Source: Stercorarius parasiticus (lineage: Eukaryota; Chordata; Aves; Charadriiformes; Stercorariidae). Taken from it: a stretch of 64,000 bases of DNA. Below the pieces are notes generated by a model. The model was not told the origin of the DNA, did no database searches, and saw nothing but the letters and a program-made list of their open reading frames with translations. The DNA lies in contig VWZL01000704.1 in assembly GCA_013396915.1 (NCBI GenBank), positions 62,001 through 126,000 of the forward strand, given 5' to 3'. Both the position numbers and the translations under genes were made by a program. Position 1 is the first letter of the stretch; every line of letters begins with the position of its first letter. Shown one piece after another: positions 1 through 12,622 of the stretch.

Positions 1-3000
1 GTACCATGGGCTGCTGTGGCTTTGGAAAGGAGAGTTGGGTTCAAAAGGCTTGGAGCTGCTGGGTGGGAATGTCTGCGATGGGCAGCATTGCCTCATGGCT
101 GCCTCGCTAAGGGATGGGCTGCCAGGCTGCTTAGAGAGCACGATGCCAATGGGACTCAAACCTGCAGTTTAATGAAGCCAGGTCCAGATATGGAATTTGC
201 TCGATTTCAACAGTTAATGAATTGGAAAATTATCCAAGCTCAATTTTCTGTTTCCTTCAAGGTTCTTGCTTCCTAAGTTTGGGTGATTATTTCCCTGGGC
301 ACCACTTGCCCTTGCCCACTCCTTGACTGTCTGTCCTTCAGACTTAGAGGATCTCTTTCTCCCTTTTCTGAAAGGGGGAGATCCTCTGCCCATTTTCCAG
401 AGGCTTTAGGGATGTGAAGTGTGGTGACTGCACAGAACAGTGCTCAAAGGCTGCTCTGTCTTGGCAATACCATGGGACCATCTTACAAGTGAAATTTCTG
501 GATTTAGGTGGTGTGTAGTGAGGAAGGCAGTGCAGGGGTAGGGTGAGGAAGGCTGGGAAACCTATGCACAGAAAATACGTCCATGGGTATTAGCTCTCCG
601 TGGCTACCATCTGATGGTATTTTAAGAATCACCTGAAGCATGCCAGCAAGCTGAAGGCTCGCAGACTGCAGCAGGGAAGGAGAATGAAAGATGTGAGTAA
701 GATTTTGGGAAGGAGGGGTGGATTTGTTATTGGATTAATGTCTCCAGTAACGGAGAAGTGAGAGAGAGTGGAAAATTCCTCTTGCGCTGTGACCACCTTC
801 TCTAATCACGCTAATGCAGCTGTAATGAAAATAACATTTAGCCTGTCATTATTCCCTATGTGATGCTCCTGTAGATTCCCTGCTTTGTTGCCAACATTCT
901 GGTGAACAAAAACAGGGATATTTTTCAAGCATCTTGGCTGTAATCGAGAGAGCATGCTGCCAGCAGGCTGCGCTGCACTGCATTTGCTTTGGCACGGGCT
1001 CTGCTGCGCTGCCTGGTGCAGGGTGCCGGGGAGGCTCCGTGGTGCCCGGGGACTAGGGAGAGACAGGGAGAGCCCCAAAAGGCACGGCTCGCCCTGCTGG
1101 GTGTCTCCCAAAGCTCTTCATCACTTGGTGGCTCTTTATGCCAGCACAGCAGTGCGGAGGATTCGCAGATTGTGCTGTGAGTAAATTGTGCTGAAGCCGA
1201 GGAGTTGCCTGTTCTGACATCTCATCACCGTTTGGGTAAAGGAGTCTCCTTCTTGTTTGGCAGGTTCATGGTATCACTGCCTGCAATTAACTTTTTTTTA
1301 AGTTAAACAGAACATACTGTTTTGTAAACTCTACTGTGGCGCACCAGCATCTTGATAGATCCTCTGCAGGTTCAAACTGGCCAGTAGTTTCTTATTTTCC
1401 CTGTTTTCCCTTAAAAGGGCGACAAGCTGAGACCAACTGACAGAACATTTTCCAGATATTTCTACACCCATACTTTGACTATACAGCCACAAAATCCCCC
1501 TTACTTCTGTTTTTATGTTTCGGAGAACTTGATTTCCCATATACATTGAAATGAATGTTTGCAACTGCATCACTGGTGCAAGTTATTATTAGCCCCTGAC
1601 TACACATACAAAGTATCCTGGAGAATGTCTGCTCTACCCAACGCCATAATTGAGAGCTGAATATAACAAATGCTCGACTTCATGTGAGTGAATATTCATG
1701 GGACTGCACAATAGAGATGTTTATATCATTAATAATCTTAGGAGCACTTACAGTGCTGCTTCTCTTCCAAAGGTTTCCCAGGAGAGTCCACAGATGTGAA
1801 AATTGTGAATAATCCACAGGATTTTATTTAGAGGATGTTCTGAACAGACAGCAATGTTAAAGCCGGAGCCCATGGTCACAGTGGCACACAAGGACATCCC
1901 TGGTCACAGCATGGCTGTCACCTGCACGGCTCCTGTCTGTGTCCCAACACGGCCCAGCAGCTGGGTGACTTTGCCTGCAGTGGAGGCTGCTGTGATGCTG
2001 CTCTGACACTGCCAGAGGTGATGAAAACTCTCTAAATCTTACAATGGTCCGGTGTAATTTGTGTAACAGGCAAAGCTACTCACAGTGGTGTTTCCATAGG
2101 GAGCTTTTCAAATGCAGGGAGCACTCTCCACAGGAGAGCCACTGCAACAAATGAACAAAGGAAGCAGGGTGGGATGGAAAAGAGCTGTTCCCTCCATCAG
2201 AAATAGCCCTGTGACACCCCAGTTTCCACTTACAGAGAGTGAAAACAAGCCAGGAGAAGGAGCCAGGCTTCCACCTGACTTTGATTTATGGTACAAAAAT
2301 GGAGGGGGGGACACACACATATGCTTATAGTATTTTGCCTAAATATTGGTACTTCCTTGTAGTGCCTAAAGCATGCAAAGGCTTTGGAAAGCTGGCAGAA
2401 CCCGCTGCCTTTCACTGTCATGCATCCCGATGAAGGTGAGCCCTAAACTCAGCCCAGTGCCAGGGTGCTGCTGGAGGGTGGGGACAAAGCAGATGGGGCA
2501 TGCAAGGGGGAGCTGGGGGTGTTCAGCATCCTTCATGCTGCTTTCAGGAACGCCCTGGGGCAACCCCATTTCTCCACAGCTCTGGCAGAGTCCCCATGGC
2601 CAAGGAGGGAGCAGAGCCACGGCTCAGCCCCGGGGACATCTCGGTCCCGCGGGAGGGTTCAGGTAGAGCAGGCAGAGGGAGGAAGGGAGGATGTGGCAGG
2701 ACACAGTGTCCTGTGAGTGTGGCAGCCCCATTGCCTCAAGCCTGTCCTTATTTTGCAGGCTGAATTATTTCCAGTCTCTCATCCAGGGTGTGCAGAAGCA
2801 GGATAGAGATTGCTTTCACTCTGCTAAAAAGCTGCGTGGCAAAGGCGGGTGCTAATAATAACCCTGGTGCCCCCGTCCCCTCCGCATCACATGCATCTCC
2901 CAGTAGCTCTGCAGCACAAGTGCTGCAGGCACTGGGGACAGGTTATTGTGTTTTTGACAGCCCGGTCATATACCAGGAATTTGTCCAAGAGATCTCAATG

Positions 3001-4600
3001 AGAAGAACACGCAAACATAGCTGCACAGAATTTGCTTTTTATACACATATCTATTGCTTGAGAAGGTTTAACAGCGGCATAATACATGGCCCTGCAGGCA
3101 GTGAGGTGTCGTTTCAATAAACAGACAAATGACCTGGTGGCCCCACTCAGGAGTGTCTTGAAATGTCTTTTGCTACCAACTCTGTCACGCAAGGTCAGCG
3201 TGCTTGTGGAGGAAGGAGCTCTGCTGTTGCTTATTTGGCTGCCAGGCAGCGAGCAGTGCCGGGGCGCCTGCAGCAGAGCTCCCTTCTGGGAAAGACAAAC
3301 TGCCCAGTGGACCCTGGGATGGGGATGAGTGCTGGGAAAGACTCAGCCGGAGCTGGAATATCCCACCGGCGGCTAAGCCGACCAGCTGCCCTTCACATTC
3401 GGTGACATCACCACCATATAACTCCTGCCCCATCAAACAGTCCCGCGCTTAAATAAGGAAAGGCTGTAACTGGGCTCCGATACTTGCATTCACTTTACAG
3501 GTAAAGTTTTAAGGGCTTGTTGGTGAGAGTTATACAACCCGCACTCCACAGCAGCCCTGTGAGGATTACCTTTCTGCAAATAAACCTGTGCTGAATGGAT
3601 ATTCATTACCAGCATTCACTGCCTGTCAGTGTGCTGTGTACTGAATAGCAACTGCCCATCGAGCTCTGTGTGTGTTTGTGTTTGATTTTGAACAAGAGAT
3701 GGAGCAGGCATTACCTTAAATATTCACAAAGAAATGTCAGCACAGATGAGGCAGTATAGAGGGAGGGATGGAGGTGGGCTCAGCATAAATTATTTATGGC
3801 TGTGAGGCATGAATAGCTATTCTGGTCACATCATTCTCAGCAATATTAGTTTAATAATGTGATGCAAATCTCCTCTTTAATGGTAACCTGTAAATAAAAC
3901 AAGCACTTCTTATTGTAAACATAGTGGCTTGTGAAACCTGTCCGGCAGCTTGCAATTTTAATAATTGTCATGAGACTTGCATTAAACAGTCTTGTGGGGA
4001 GAGTCGTCCCCATTGCAAGCCCCAACAAAGCCTGTTTTCACAAAGTAACCACCTTCACTGCTGGTGAGGGCAAAAGCCCAGCTGCCTGTGCACCCCGTAA
4101 TTTCACAAATACCTCAGCACCCAGAAGCAGCCTTGAATAGATGATACTTATCCAGCCAAAAGTGAATTTTGTATTCCTTTCGTGTACAGTGCAGCTGTAC
4201 TGGTGATGGTATACAAAGACTTCAAGGTGACAGATGTATTAGGTTAAAACAAAAAAATCTCTTAAAAGATGGTTTCGGAGGTCTCGCGCTTCTCTGTGAA
4301 TTCAAGTCTGCCTTTGCATTCTGCAGCCGCCTTTAACTCTGAACTGCTGGCTCAGCTTTGCTTTACAATCAGCTTTGGCATAGTACAGATGTGCTGCAGC
4401 TGCATTACAGACTGTTGAGCACACTTATTCCCGGGTAAATTACTCAGCCCCTGCAGGTAACCTCCCGTGGCTCCCCCTCCGCGGCCACTCCCCGGGGGCT
4501 GCCTGGGGCCCGTGCTCGCATCTGAAGATAGCTTAATGTCCACAACTTACATCTGCTGTTTTGCATGGGGTAATGCCAGGTACTTGCCCCACCTCTGTGT
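1..4600. other. Non-coding stretch, no gene recognised
   Basis: No reading frame here shows a recognisable domain, and the frames present are short, overlap on both strands and lack codon-like structure. The stretch has ordinary mixed composition, with a small GC-rich patch at about 4465-4520. I see no repeat family that I can name. It could be intergenic or intronic, and short exons or a long non-coding RNA cannot be excluded by eye. Confidence 0.6.
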
Positions 4601-4608
4601 CTGAATCA

Positions 4609-4884
4609 CTGCTCACTTTTCTTGTGCTGCCTACAGGTTTTGATATAATGATTTCTCTTGCCACAATCATTGCATATGACTTCACATATGAGACTTTTTC
4701 CATGACCATTTTTTCTCCCAAAGTACTAACAATGCTTCCTTTCCAGTTTGTTTATCTCTTCCTCTGTACTCTTGCAGGTGTTTTATTGACTTTGTGATGT
4801 GCTAACAGCTTTCCTCACACTTCTTGGAAAAATAAAAATTTTGCCTGCTTCTCTTAGATGCTGCATCTGGACACAAACTTTCCC
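4609..4884 (-). pseudogene. Decayed Ty3/Gypsy-type Gag fragment with CCHC zinc knuckles
   Basis: Seen: reading the minus strand from 4884 to 4609 gives 92 codons with two internal stops, TAA at 4783-4785 and TAG at 4726-4728. The 3' part encodes an exact C-X2-C-X4-H-X4-C zinc knuckle at 4633-4674 (Cys, Cys, His, Cys all present, with the Gly-Lys after the second Cys common in retroelement nucleocapsids), followed by Arg-Gln. A second, damaged knuckle lies just upstream: its first Cys is the codon at 4729-4731, the next codon is the TAG stop, and the second Cys position reads Phe. After the frame ends, a +1 shift gives a Ser/Asp/Glu-rich stretch at 4593-4613. Known: paired knuckles followed by an acidic linker are typical of Gag from Ty3/Gypsy elements. 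Inferred: this is an old, non-functional copy. I found no protease, reverse transcriptase, integrase or LTRs next to it. A domesticated Gag exon is less likely given the stops. Confidence 0.6.
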
Positions 4885-4889
4885 CTAAT

Positions 4890-6205
4890 GTAACAAATAC
4901 TGTGGTAAGCCTGGCCTGACTTCTTATGTTGCCCTTCTCCCACCATTTACAGGAAATTTCTTAGTGACTCAAAGATAGAGAAGGCAAAAAGCTGCCTGGT
5001 GTTAGCTGAGTGTAGAGTTGTGCATACCAGAATCAGTTGGATAACAGCAGTCCCTGTCTCCTCTGTGGGAGATCATGGGAACCATGGCTAACCAACAAGG
5101 CAACGATCAGAAGCAGAGCGCTGTTGATGCTTAGACCAGTGTTTGTACATCCTGGGTAGCAGAGAATACCAAAATCGTTTGGGGAAATCAATGATGAAAG
5201 AACAAAGGAGTCACATCAGTGTTATAGCTGGTGTTAGAGGAAGCAGGTTGGCTTGTTGGATAAAAACACTGGAACTGGGGCCAAAAATTGAGTCTGAGGA
5301 CACAAGAGTAGGAAGTTACTTCCTCTCTATTAAAAGGTATCATTAAAAAAGCCTGTGACATTTGCTGACAAGAAAAATCTAAGCTGACAGGTGTCATCTT
5401 GAAGTTCCTATTCCAGCTATCATTACTAAAAAAAAATAACGAACACACTAGGCTTATGTCTCAGCTAGCGAGACATCTGAAAAAGGCACGCGTAGTTAAG
5501 AACAATGCTTTGAATTTTTGTAATACCCGGGATAATTTTATCAGAGAGGGATTTATGTGGTGATGAATTACATTAGCCTAGTGCTGTGCAAGACATATGG
5601 AAATTAGTGATGGATTAGATTTCAGAAAGCTTATAAAAAGAGTCTTGCAAGACCTTTAACCTTAAAATCGTTCATAGCTGAGCAATCCATTAAAATAAGT
5701 ATTGAAGTAATCCTTGCCCAGTACAGTAGTAAGAAATATGCTAGTGATTGATGGATTTTGGTTACTTCTTAAAAGTTTAATACATATCTGCACAGAAAAT
5801 ATCTCTGATAAAGGCAGCCACAAGACCTCACTCTGTTGTAAGAAAAGTTGGATGCAGAGCTGGGAAGGTTGCGTGTGTTTTTTGCTCAGAATCCATAAGC
5901 TTTGCTAAGAGCTGGGTGCACTGCCAAGGCCCTTTGCAGCCTCCCTGGGGTCTGCACCGCAGCCCGACACAGGCATGGTGGCTCCTGGCAGCCTCAGACA
6001 CCTTCTGCGAGGGAGACCACACCGTTGGGGTCTTGCGGGCTTTGCTTCATGTAGTTGCAGCTCATGCACAAAGCTTGTGTGAAGGCACTTGGGCTTTGCC
6101 TGGAGGTGCGCGGTGCTGGCCAAGTCCCCAGGCAGCGATGGCTCATGTTGGCACACCCAGGGGTGCCCAGGTCTTGTGGTGGCAGCACTGGTGTTTCACA
6201 CTCAT
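4890..6205. other. Non-coding stretch, no gene recognised
   Basis: This interval separates the Gag-like fossil from the first CR1 copy. I looked for further retroelement coding sequence (capsid upstream of the zinc knuckles on the minus strand) and could not support any. The reading frames present, including an 86-codon minus-strand frame at 5188-5448, have no motif I recognise. Confidence 0.5.
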
Positions 6206-6207
6206 AG

Positions 6208-6596
6208 AGTTGTAGAATCACAGAATCGTCTAGATTGGAAGGGACCTTTCAGGTCATCGAGTCCAACCATCAGCCTCACACTGCCAAGCCCACCACTAAA
6301 CCGTGTTCCTCAGCACCACGTCTACCCATCTTTTAAATACTTCTGGGGATGGTGACTCCCCCAGTTCCCTGGGTAGCCTCTTCCAATGCTTGAGAACTCT
6401 TTCAGTGAATACATTTTTCCTAATATCCAATCTAAACCTCCACTGGTGCAACTTGAGGCCGTTTCCTCTTGTCCTATCCTCTGTTCCCTGGAAGAAGAGA
6501 CCGACCCGCCCTGGCTACCCCCTCCTTTCGGGGAGTTGTAGAGAGCAAGAAGGTCTCCCCTCAGCCTCCTTTTCTCCAGGCTGAACACCCCCAGCG
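6208..6596 (-). mobile_element. CR1 LINE, 5'-truncated 3' end
   Basis: On the minus strand this runs from the C-terminal end of CR1 ORF2 (the conserved [16 protein letters not shown] segment lies antisense near 6550-6590) through the 3' untranslated region to the short octamer-like tail near 6212-6228. On the plus strand it shows the usual reversed landmarks: the tail, then the GGAAGGGACC block, then the CTCCAGGCTGAAC block. The copy is about 390 bases against a full-length element of about 4.5 kb, so it is a dead 5'-truncated insertion. No target-site duplication is obvious, which is normal for CR1. Confidence 0.93.
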
Positions 6597-7263
6597 CCTG
6601 ACCTGGCTGGGTCAGGGCTCAGTTTTACCTGTACAGTGGCTTCCTCAGTGTCAGAGCAGATTATTCTGCCAAGGCAGCGATCTGGCAGTCTTGTCTGCAC
6701 TGTTTTATGGAGCCTGGCTGCCTAATGTCACCCAGCATAATTTTCAGGGATGGAAATAGAAGCTTAATGGGGGAAGTGCAAATCAGATTTTCCTGTCGGA
6801 CGCTCATAACACTGGCAGCGCGTGGGGCTTGCTGACTCCGCAGGGAACAAGATCACTGTGAAAAGATTCATCACCAGTGACGATTGCTGGAATATATATG
6901 TCTGCAGAGAAGAACATTGCCAACGGTCTGCATTTTGAGCTGATGGTGAGAGGCGTAATGCTGCGGGAAAGGAATTTCTCTTGGAATGCAAAGAAAATTC
7001 ACTTCCACTCTGAACTTGCCGTATTGTCGGTGTCTCCTGTTGCTGCCATTGTTAAAAGCTGGGTGCGAAGCACAGCAGGCCAGCAGTGTGGTTTCTTATC
7101 ATCAGCACTGGCTGCACGCTGGGAGCTGCTGAGGGCCGTGGGCAGGGCTGTGGCCAGCCCTGGGCCTCCCTGGCTCATCAGAGCCCCTGCTGCCACCCCA
7201 CGCCTGGTGGCTCCTGCGACGGCGCGAGAGCCGGCCCGACAGTGTCACTGGCCTCCTGAAAGG

Positions 7264-7282
7264 GAGGAGGAGGAGGAGGAGA
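7264..7282. repeat. GAG triplet repeat
   Basis: A short run of GGA/GAG triplets gives a string of six Glu in one frame. It is low-complexity DNA and not evidence of coding. Confidence 0.8.
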
Positions 7283-10200
7283 TGGTGGCTGCCCCCATGC
7301 AGGTCACATCACTGAGCCGTGCCCACAGCAGAGAAGAGCAGGTGCCTCTGTCTCCCCCTTTGCAGCAGGCACAAAGCGGGGGCACGCGGCACCCAGTGCA
7401 GTGTCTGCACAGCTCCCCTCCTGCAGGAGCAACAGCCCCTCTGCAGTACCAGCCTGCCCGGGACCGCCATCGTGCAAGGCCACAGTTGATCCTTTGGCAG
7501 ATTAACTAGAAATTTATCCCTTTACTGTTTTGCTGGTAGAACAATCTTCCCTTTAACAAGCTATAACAATCGTTTCTGTTCTGGTATGGGCCTTCAGTTT
7601 GACGTGCACTTGTACACTTGATGCATGCTTTCTGCTCTTTTTAAAACAATTCTCCAACTTACCCACCCACTTCCGACACGTTACCTCAGTTTAAATAGGG
7701 ATGTGCTGCAAACTCCAGTTGCTGCCTATTCAGCACAACACATCGCTTGATGGTATTTTCCATCACTAATCACAAGAGCTATTTGTTTTATCATCGCAAG
7801 AATTGCATTAGCTCTGCTGACCAACAGAGGCCATTACCCTTGGCTGCAGCAGCTGCTGGAACAAATCAGGAGACCATCAGTGTGCATCACGCTGCAACTT
7901 TGAGAGCTTGCTTTGCCTCCCACCTTTCCCTTCCAGATGTCAGGTGTTAGTGAAATGTGCCAGGGTTTCAGAGTAGTAATCACATCAATTTGAGCAGAGA
8001 ACAAGCTGTCATAATTCACTGTACTAATGAAAATTATGATGACACCACAACAGAAATCCTTGCCAACCTAATCATCTCACACCACCACAGCACAAAGTTA
8101 TTTAAAGACTAATGTTCTTAGTAGCATATACAAGCTTAGGAACTATTTCTGAAGGTGATTAAATACCAAAGCGAAGCGGAGTTGTATGCAGAATTTAGTT
8201 GTTGTTTGGTGAACATCCATTATTCCTACTATATAGAGAAAACAAGTTCAATAAAGCACGATAGAAGAAAAGGAGGGGAAAAGTAATTTTTGGCCAGAGA
8301 AGTGCTGGGTATTCTGTGTTGCTGCCAAGCAGCATTTCACTAGCAAAGATGTAAATGGGGACACATACTCAGTTTGCTACCACTGAGTTTCCTCACTGCA
8401 GGTCATAAAGTTAAACTAATTGGGGAAGAAAATGGATTAGAGAAACCTTCTGAGGAAGGAGACATGATTCACACTTTCTGTGGTGTGTTAGCACCCGTGC
8501 AGAGGGAAAAGGAAAGAAGTTGTGGGTCTCCTCCATCCCCAGCACGCAGTCAGCACCACATGCAATAAATACATGTATTTACTTCATCATCTTCTGGGGG
8601 GAGTGTGTGGAGTAAAGAATCCAAAAAGGTTTATCAAGGGAAAAAGAGCATAGATTCAAATTAGTTTTAGGGAGCTGTAATAACTAGTTCGTGTGATTTG
8701 ATCTACTTCAAACTCTATCCCCAGTGGTGACTCATGAAACAGAATGTCAAACTACAGTAAATTCAAGGAATAGATACAGCATTAGAAGACTGAAGGAAAG
8801 CCAAAATGAATATGAAAGTGGGCAGTCAAAAAGAAAAAGAACAAACAGGGAGGCCAGTGGGATGATGGAGGGGGAACAAAGGGAATCTGAGGCAAGGAGG
8901 TGAACTGGGAACATGACAATACGATGGGTTCCACAGAAATCTTCTCATATTTCATTACATATTCTCCACTAACTTATTTGAAGGTATTGTTTCTCAAAAG
9001 AAATTTGAAAATATGTTTTGAGGGAGGAATGGGAGCCTGAGGCGAGCAAAGGGAGATATCTGTTCAGATCAGTTCCTTCTTGGCTTGTAGACAAGGCCAG
9101 GGGAATAACACTTGGAACGTGTGGTGATTCACAACTTGCGCTTGCCACTCAACTGAACATCTAATTCCTATGTTTCTGTGATGTTCAGAAATACAATGTC
9201 TCACTTCAAAATGCAAGGCACTGGTGGTACTTCTTACAGAGGAGAAGTGGCCCCTGGTCTTGCAGAGGGTCTCTGACAGCCCAGTGCCAGCGGCTCCGCA
9301 GGCGCCTGGTTGAGTTTGTGCAAGTTCTTGGCTTGGTGCTTCCCTGGGCTGAACTTGCATGGGCTGGGGATGGGGACTCGAGTAGCCACAGCCATGAACA
9401 CCTCAAAGGAGGAGATGATGACTGAAGGCTGAAAAGAAAAACCATGGAAATCCACAAAATTCAGGCTGGGCTGCTGATGAGGAAGGGCTCTATATCTTAG
9501 CAGCTCTCAGCATCCTGATCCTGTTTGACTTTGCAGGTCACTGTTCTCATCTCACAAATACTCAGAGCTGCTCGCAGCCAGCCTGTATGTGCTGGGAAGA
9601 TTTTTAGTCTGATTTCTGAAGGAAATAAGGCATTTGCAATCAGCCTAGCTGTTTCTCCCCATGCCTGTCCCTGGCCACCTATCTTTTTTGCTGTTCCCTA
9701 TATCCAGGCAACCTGTATCACTACCGTAAGAGGGATTTCTGTGTTACCTCAGGTGACGAGAATGGCTGCTGCTGTTTTTAAATATAAGCCAGATCCGCAC
9801 AGAACCAGCACAGTTTTCTCTGCCCTGCATCCCCCAAGACCAGTGCAATGACAGTAGCTCTTTTCAGACTCCTCAGTCCAAGATATCTCACCACATGGGA
9901 GAAAGATGTACAAAGGCAGCTTCAGTGGCTTCAGACCTGCTCAGCTGTCTGCCCTTCAAGCTTGTGGATACTGGAGGACTGACTGCATGCACATGATAAG
10001 CTAAGCGCCTGTATTTATAAGGCATGAGGGCTCTTTTTATTGCACAACATACTAACGTATTTACTGTGTATTTCTCTCCATTGATCTAGAATCACTGTAT
10101 TTCCTTTCTTGGGATTTTAAGCCCCTCGTTCAGATGAGGCAAAAAGCATATATCTTTCCTGCACAAAAAGGCATTAAATTGCCAGTAAAGTTGTTACACT

Positions 10201-12600
10201 CATGCTAGAGTCTCCAAGAAATGCCTGTGTGTGCCTGGAGCCAGCCCTCGCAGGGCTGGTACAGACAGCAGCGAGGCTGTGCTGCTCTTCCTGTGGGTGA
10301 GCTCAAGCTTCTTGCCCGAAGTCTGGGAGACCTGTCTGATCTGAGACGCATCAGCCATACGGAAAAACTTAGCAACTTTCTACAGAAATTTTTGGAAGAA
10401 GAGCTAGTTAAGTATCAGCCCAGGCACTGTCTGAATTGCTGAACTCTCTTATGTGCTGGGAATCTCCCCTCCAGGAAAATCCTAGGATTTAACCAAGAAA
10501 GAGGTGAAGGATGTGTTTTGATTTTAAAGAGGACAAGAGGGAAATGTAAATTGGAGAACCCTTTCAGAAGAGCATCAGATATATGATGGTGCTCTTCAAG
10601 CCCTGTCTTGCATCTTAAATGTAGCCTGCAAGGTTAACAAAATCCGCAGACGGCCACACTGGGAGTGCTGAATCATTACGTTTTACACAGTCCTTCGCAC
10701 TATGAGACCTGGATGGTTCCCAAGAGTGAGCAATCTGGAAATAAAAATGCGCCTGATCAATAAAGTGAAATGGCTTGAAGAAATCTGAGTTTAGTGCTCT
10801 GTAAGTCCTAATTGGCTTTGCAAGTATCGGGGGTGACCTTGCCCTTCACAGCTTAGCTGTTATAGTGGTGTGCAGGGTTATTGCAAGATAACAACAGCGC
10901 AGTGGTGATCCTAGTGCTCTTGACAGCCCAAAAGACACCGACCACAGGAGAAATCAGCAGTGAGAAGGGCCATCAAGAATGGCAAAATGTCCCAGTGGCA
11001 TCCGATGGGCTGAGGTTTTTGTGCCCTGCTTGGGTAGTGAGATGTAACATCGACTCTCTCTACATCAGACGTTGGCTAACACCTATTTGTAGCCCTACAT
11101 GACAGCTGCTTATTTTTTTTCAAAGACACAAGATATAGACATACAAATCACTAACACGGGTGACCTAATAAAAAGGCAAGTATAAGTATTCAAACAGCAC
11201 GAGCTATTTAAATAGGGAAGTTAAACAAAATCCATCCCAACTGGCTTTCAACTCTCGGCCCCATGATCTAAAAATCAACTGGTTTAACTTACGGAATGCT
11301 AAAACCTCCAGAGGAAACGCTCCTCTCTTCTCAGCAGCATGTGGACAGAATAAACTTCAGAGGCTTTACAGTGGTTAGCCAACAGAGACAGCCCAGCAGC
11401 GCCCAGTGCTCTGGTCCCCCCTAGCACGCTGCCCTGCCCTTTCATCCATACTGTAATAAAATAAGGGAAATTTGCAGACTGAAATGTATTGGGAGCCCTT
11501 ACAGAGGGAACTGGGAATGCCGTGGGCTTTACCACACTGCTTGGCTTCACAAAGAGTCAGGTTTGATTGAGATTTCCAGCAACGCCCCAAAGTATCCCCA
11601 AAGATGTGTTTTGGACCACTTTGCCTCAAGATGAGCAGAAGTTCCCAGAAGGTTTCCCTTCCCTTGCCACGTGGATTTAAGCTGCCAAGAGAGGTTTGCC
11701 TCCCCGGGAACATGCAGCCCTGACGGGCTTTCACTGCCGCTGTTAAAAATCTGCATATTTTATTACCTGCGTTTTGTAACCTGGCACCGAAAACTCACTT
11801 TGAGCTAAAATGTGACATTTCTCCCTTGTAATGAGAAAATCACATCCTTGTCCACTTAAAAATTCTGATAATACAAATCCAAAATGAGCTTTGCATATTT
11901 AAACACACTTAAATAAAACACTTGATGTTGGTGAGTAGCAAACGGTGACAATTCAGGAGGGGAGCAGGAGAGAACAGTTTTGCTGCTCACACTCTCCACT
12001 GCTGGAGAAAAAGCAGCCAGGATGCTGAGTACTGATGATCCGTCCCAGGGCCACTGGGAGCCCCATAACCTGGGCAACATGAATAAATATTATTTTTCCA
12101 TCCATATGAGCTCTGTGTTTGAGCTACTGCTCTGCCTAGCCACAGCAGGCACAGCTTCGCAGCGAGGCAGGGTGTGATGGGGTATCTGCCAACATCTATC
12201 CCAACACAGCCACCGCACCCCACCATGGACCCATCCTGGGGTTTCTAGAGCTGGAAGCCCAAACCAAGGGCTAGATGGACCCATAAACATGGTGCATTGA
12301 GGGGAATCCAGTAGGGTTCCCTAAAAGGCATGCAAAGATGGAGGTTTCACTGCCACAGACAGGTCTCCCCAGAGCCACTGCAAAGCTCGGCCAACCTTGG
12401 GCCCACATATTGCTCCCATGGCCCTGAAACCAGAGCCTTCAATCAAGAGGTTTTCACAGGAGCTCCGTAACTCCTGCAGGAAGGCGACAGGTGCCAGCCT
12501 CCTGGCTTTTATTGGATTTGACAACACAGTGGCCATAGCTATGAGATGGGAGGAAGGAATTGTCAGCAATTGTCACCTCTTTTATTTGAAGTCTTCCCTT

Positions 12601-12622
12601 ACACACACACACGCACACACAC
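12601..12622. repeat. CA/TG dinucleotide microsatellite, interrupted
   Basis: About eleven AC units broken by a single G. It is short and probably modestly polymorphic. Confidence 0.9.

Noticed and set aside
6877..7509. 210-codon plus-strand ATG frame, one of the longest in the window
   Set aside because: No recognisable domain, biased by a GAG repeat, no splice or homology support, and frames this long occur by chance in 64 kb of moderately GC-rich DNA.
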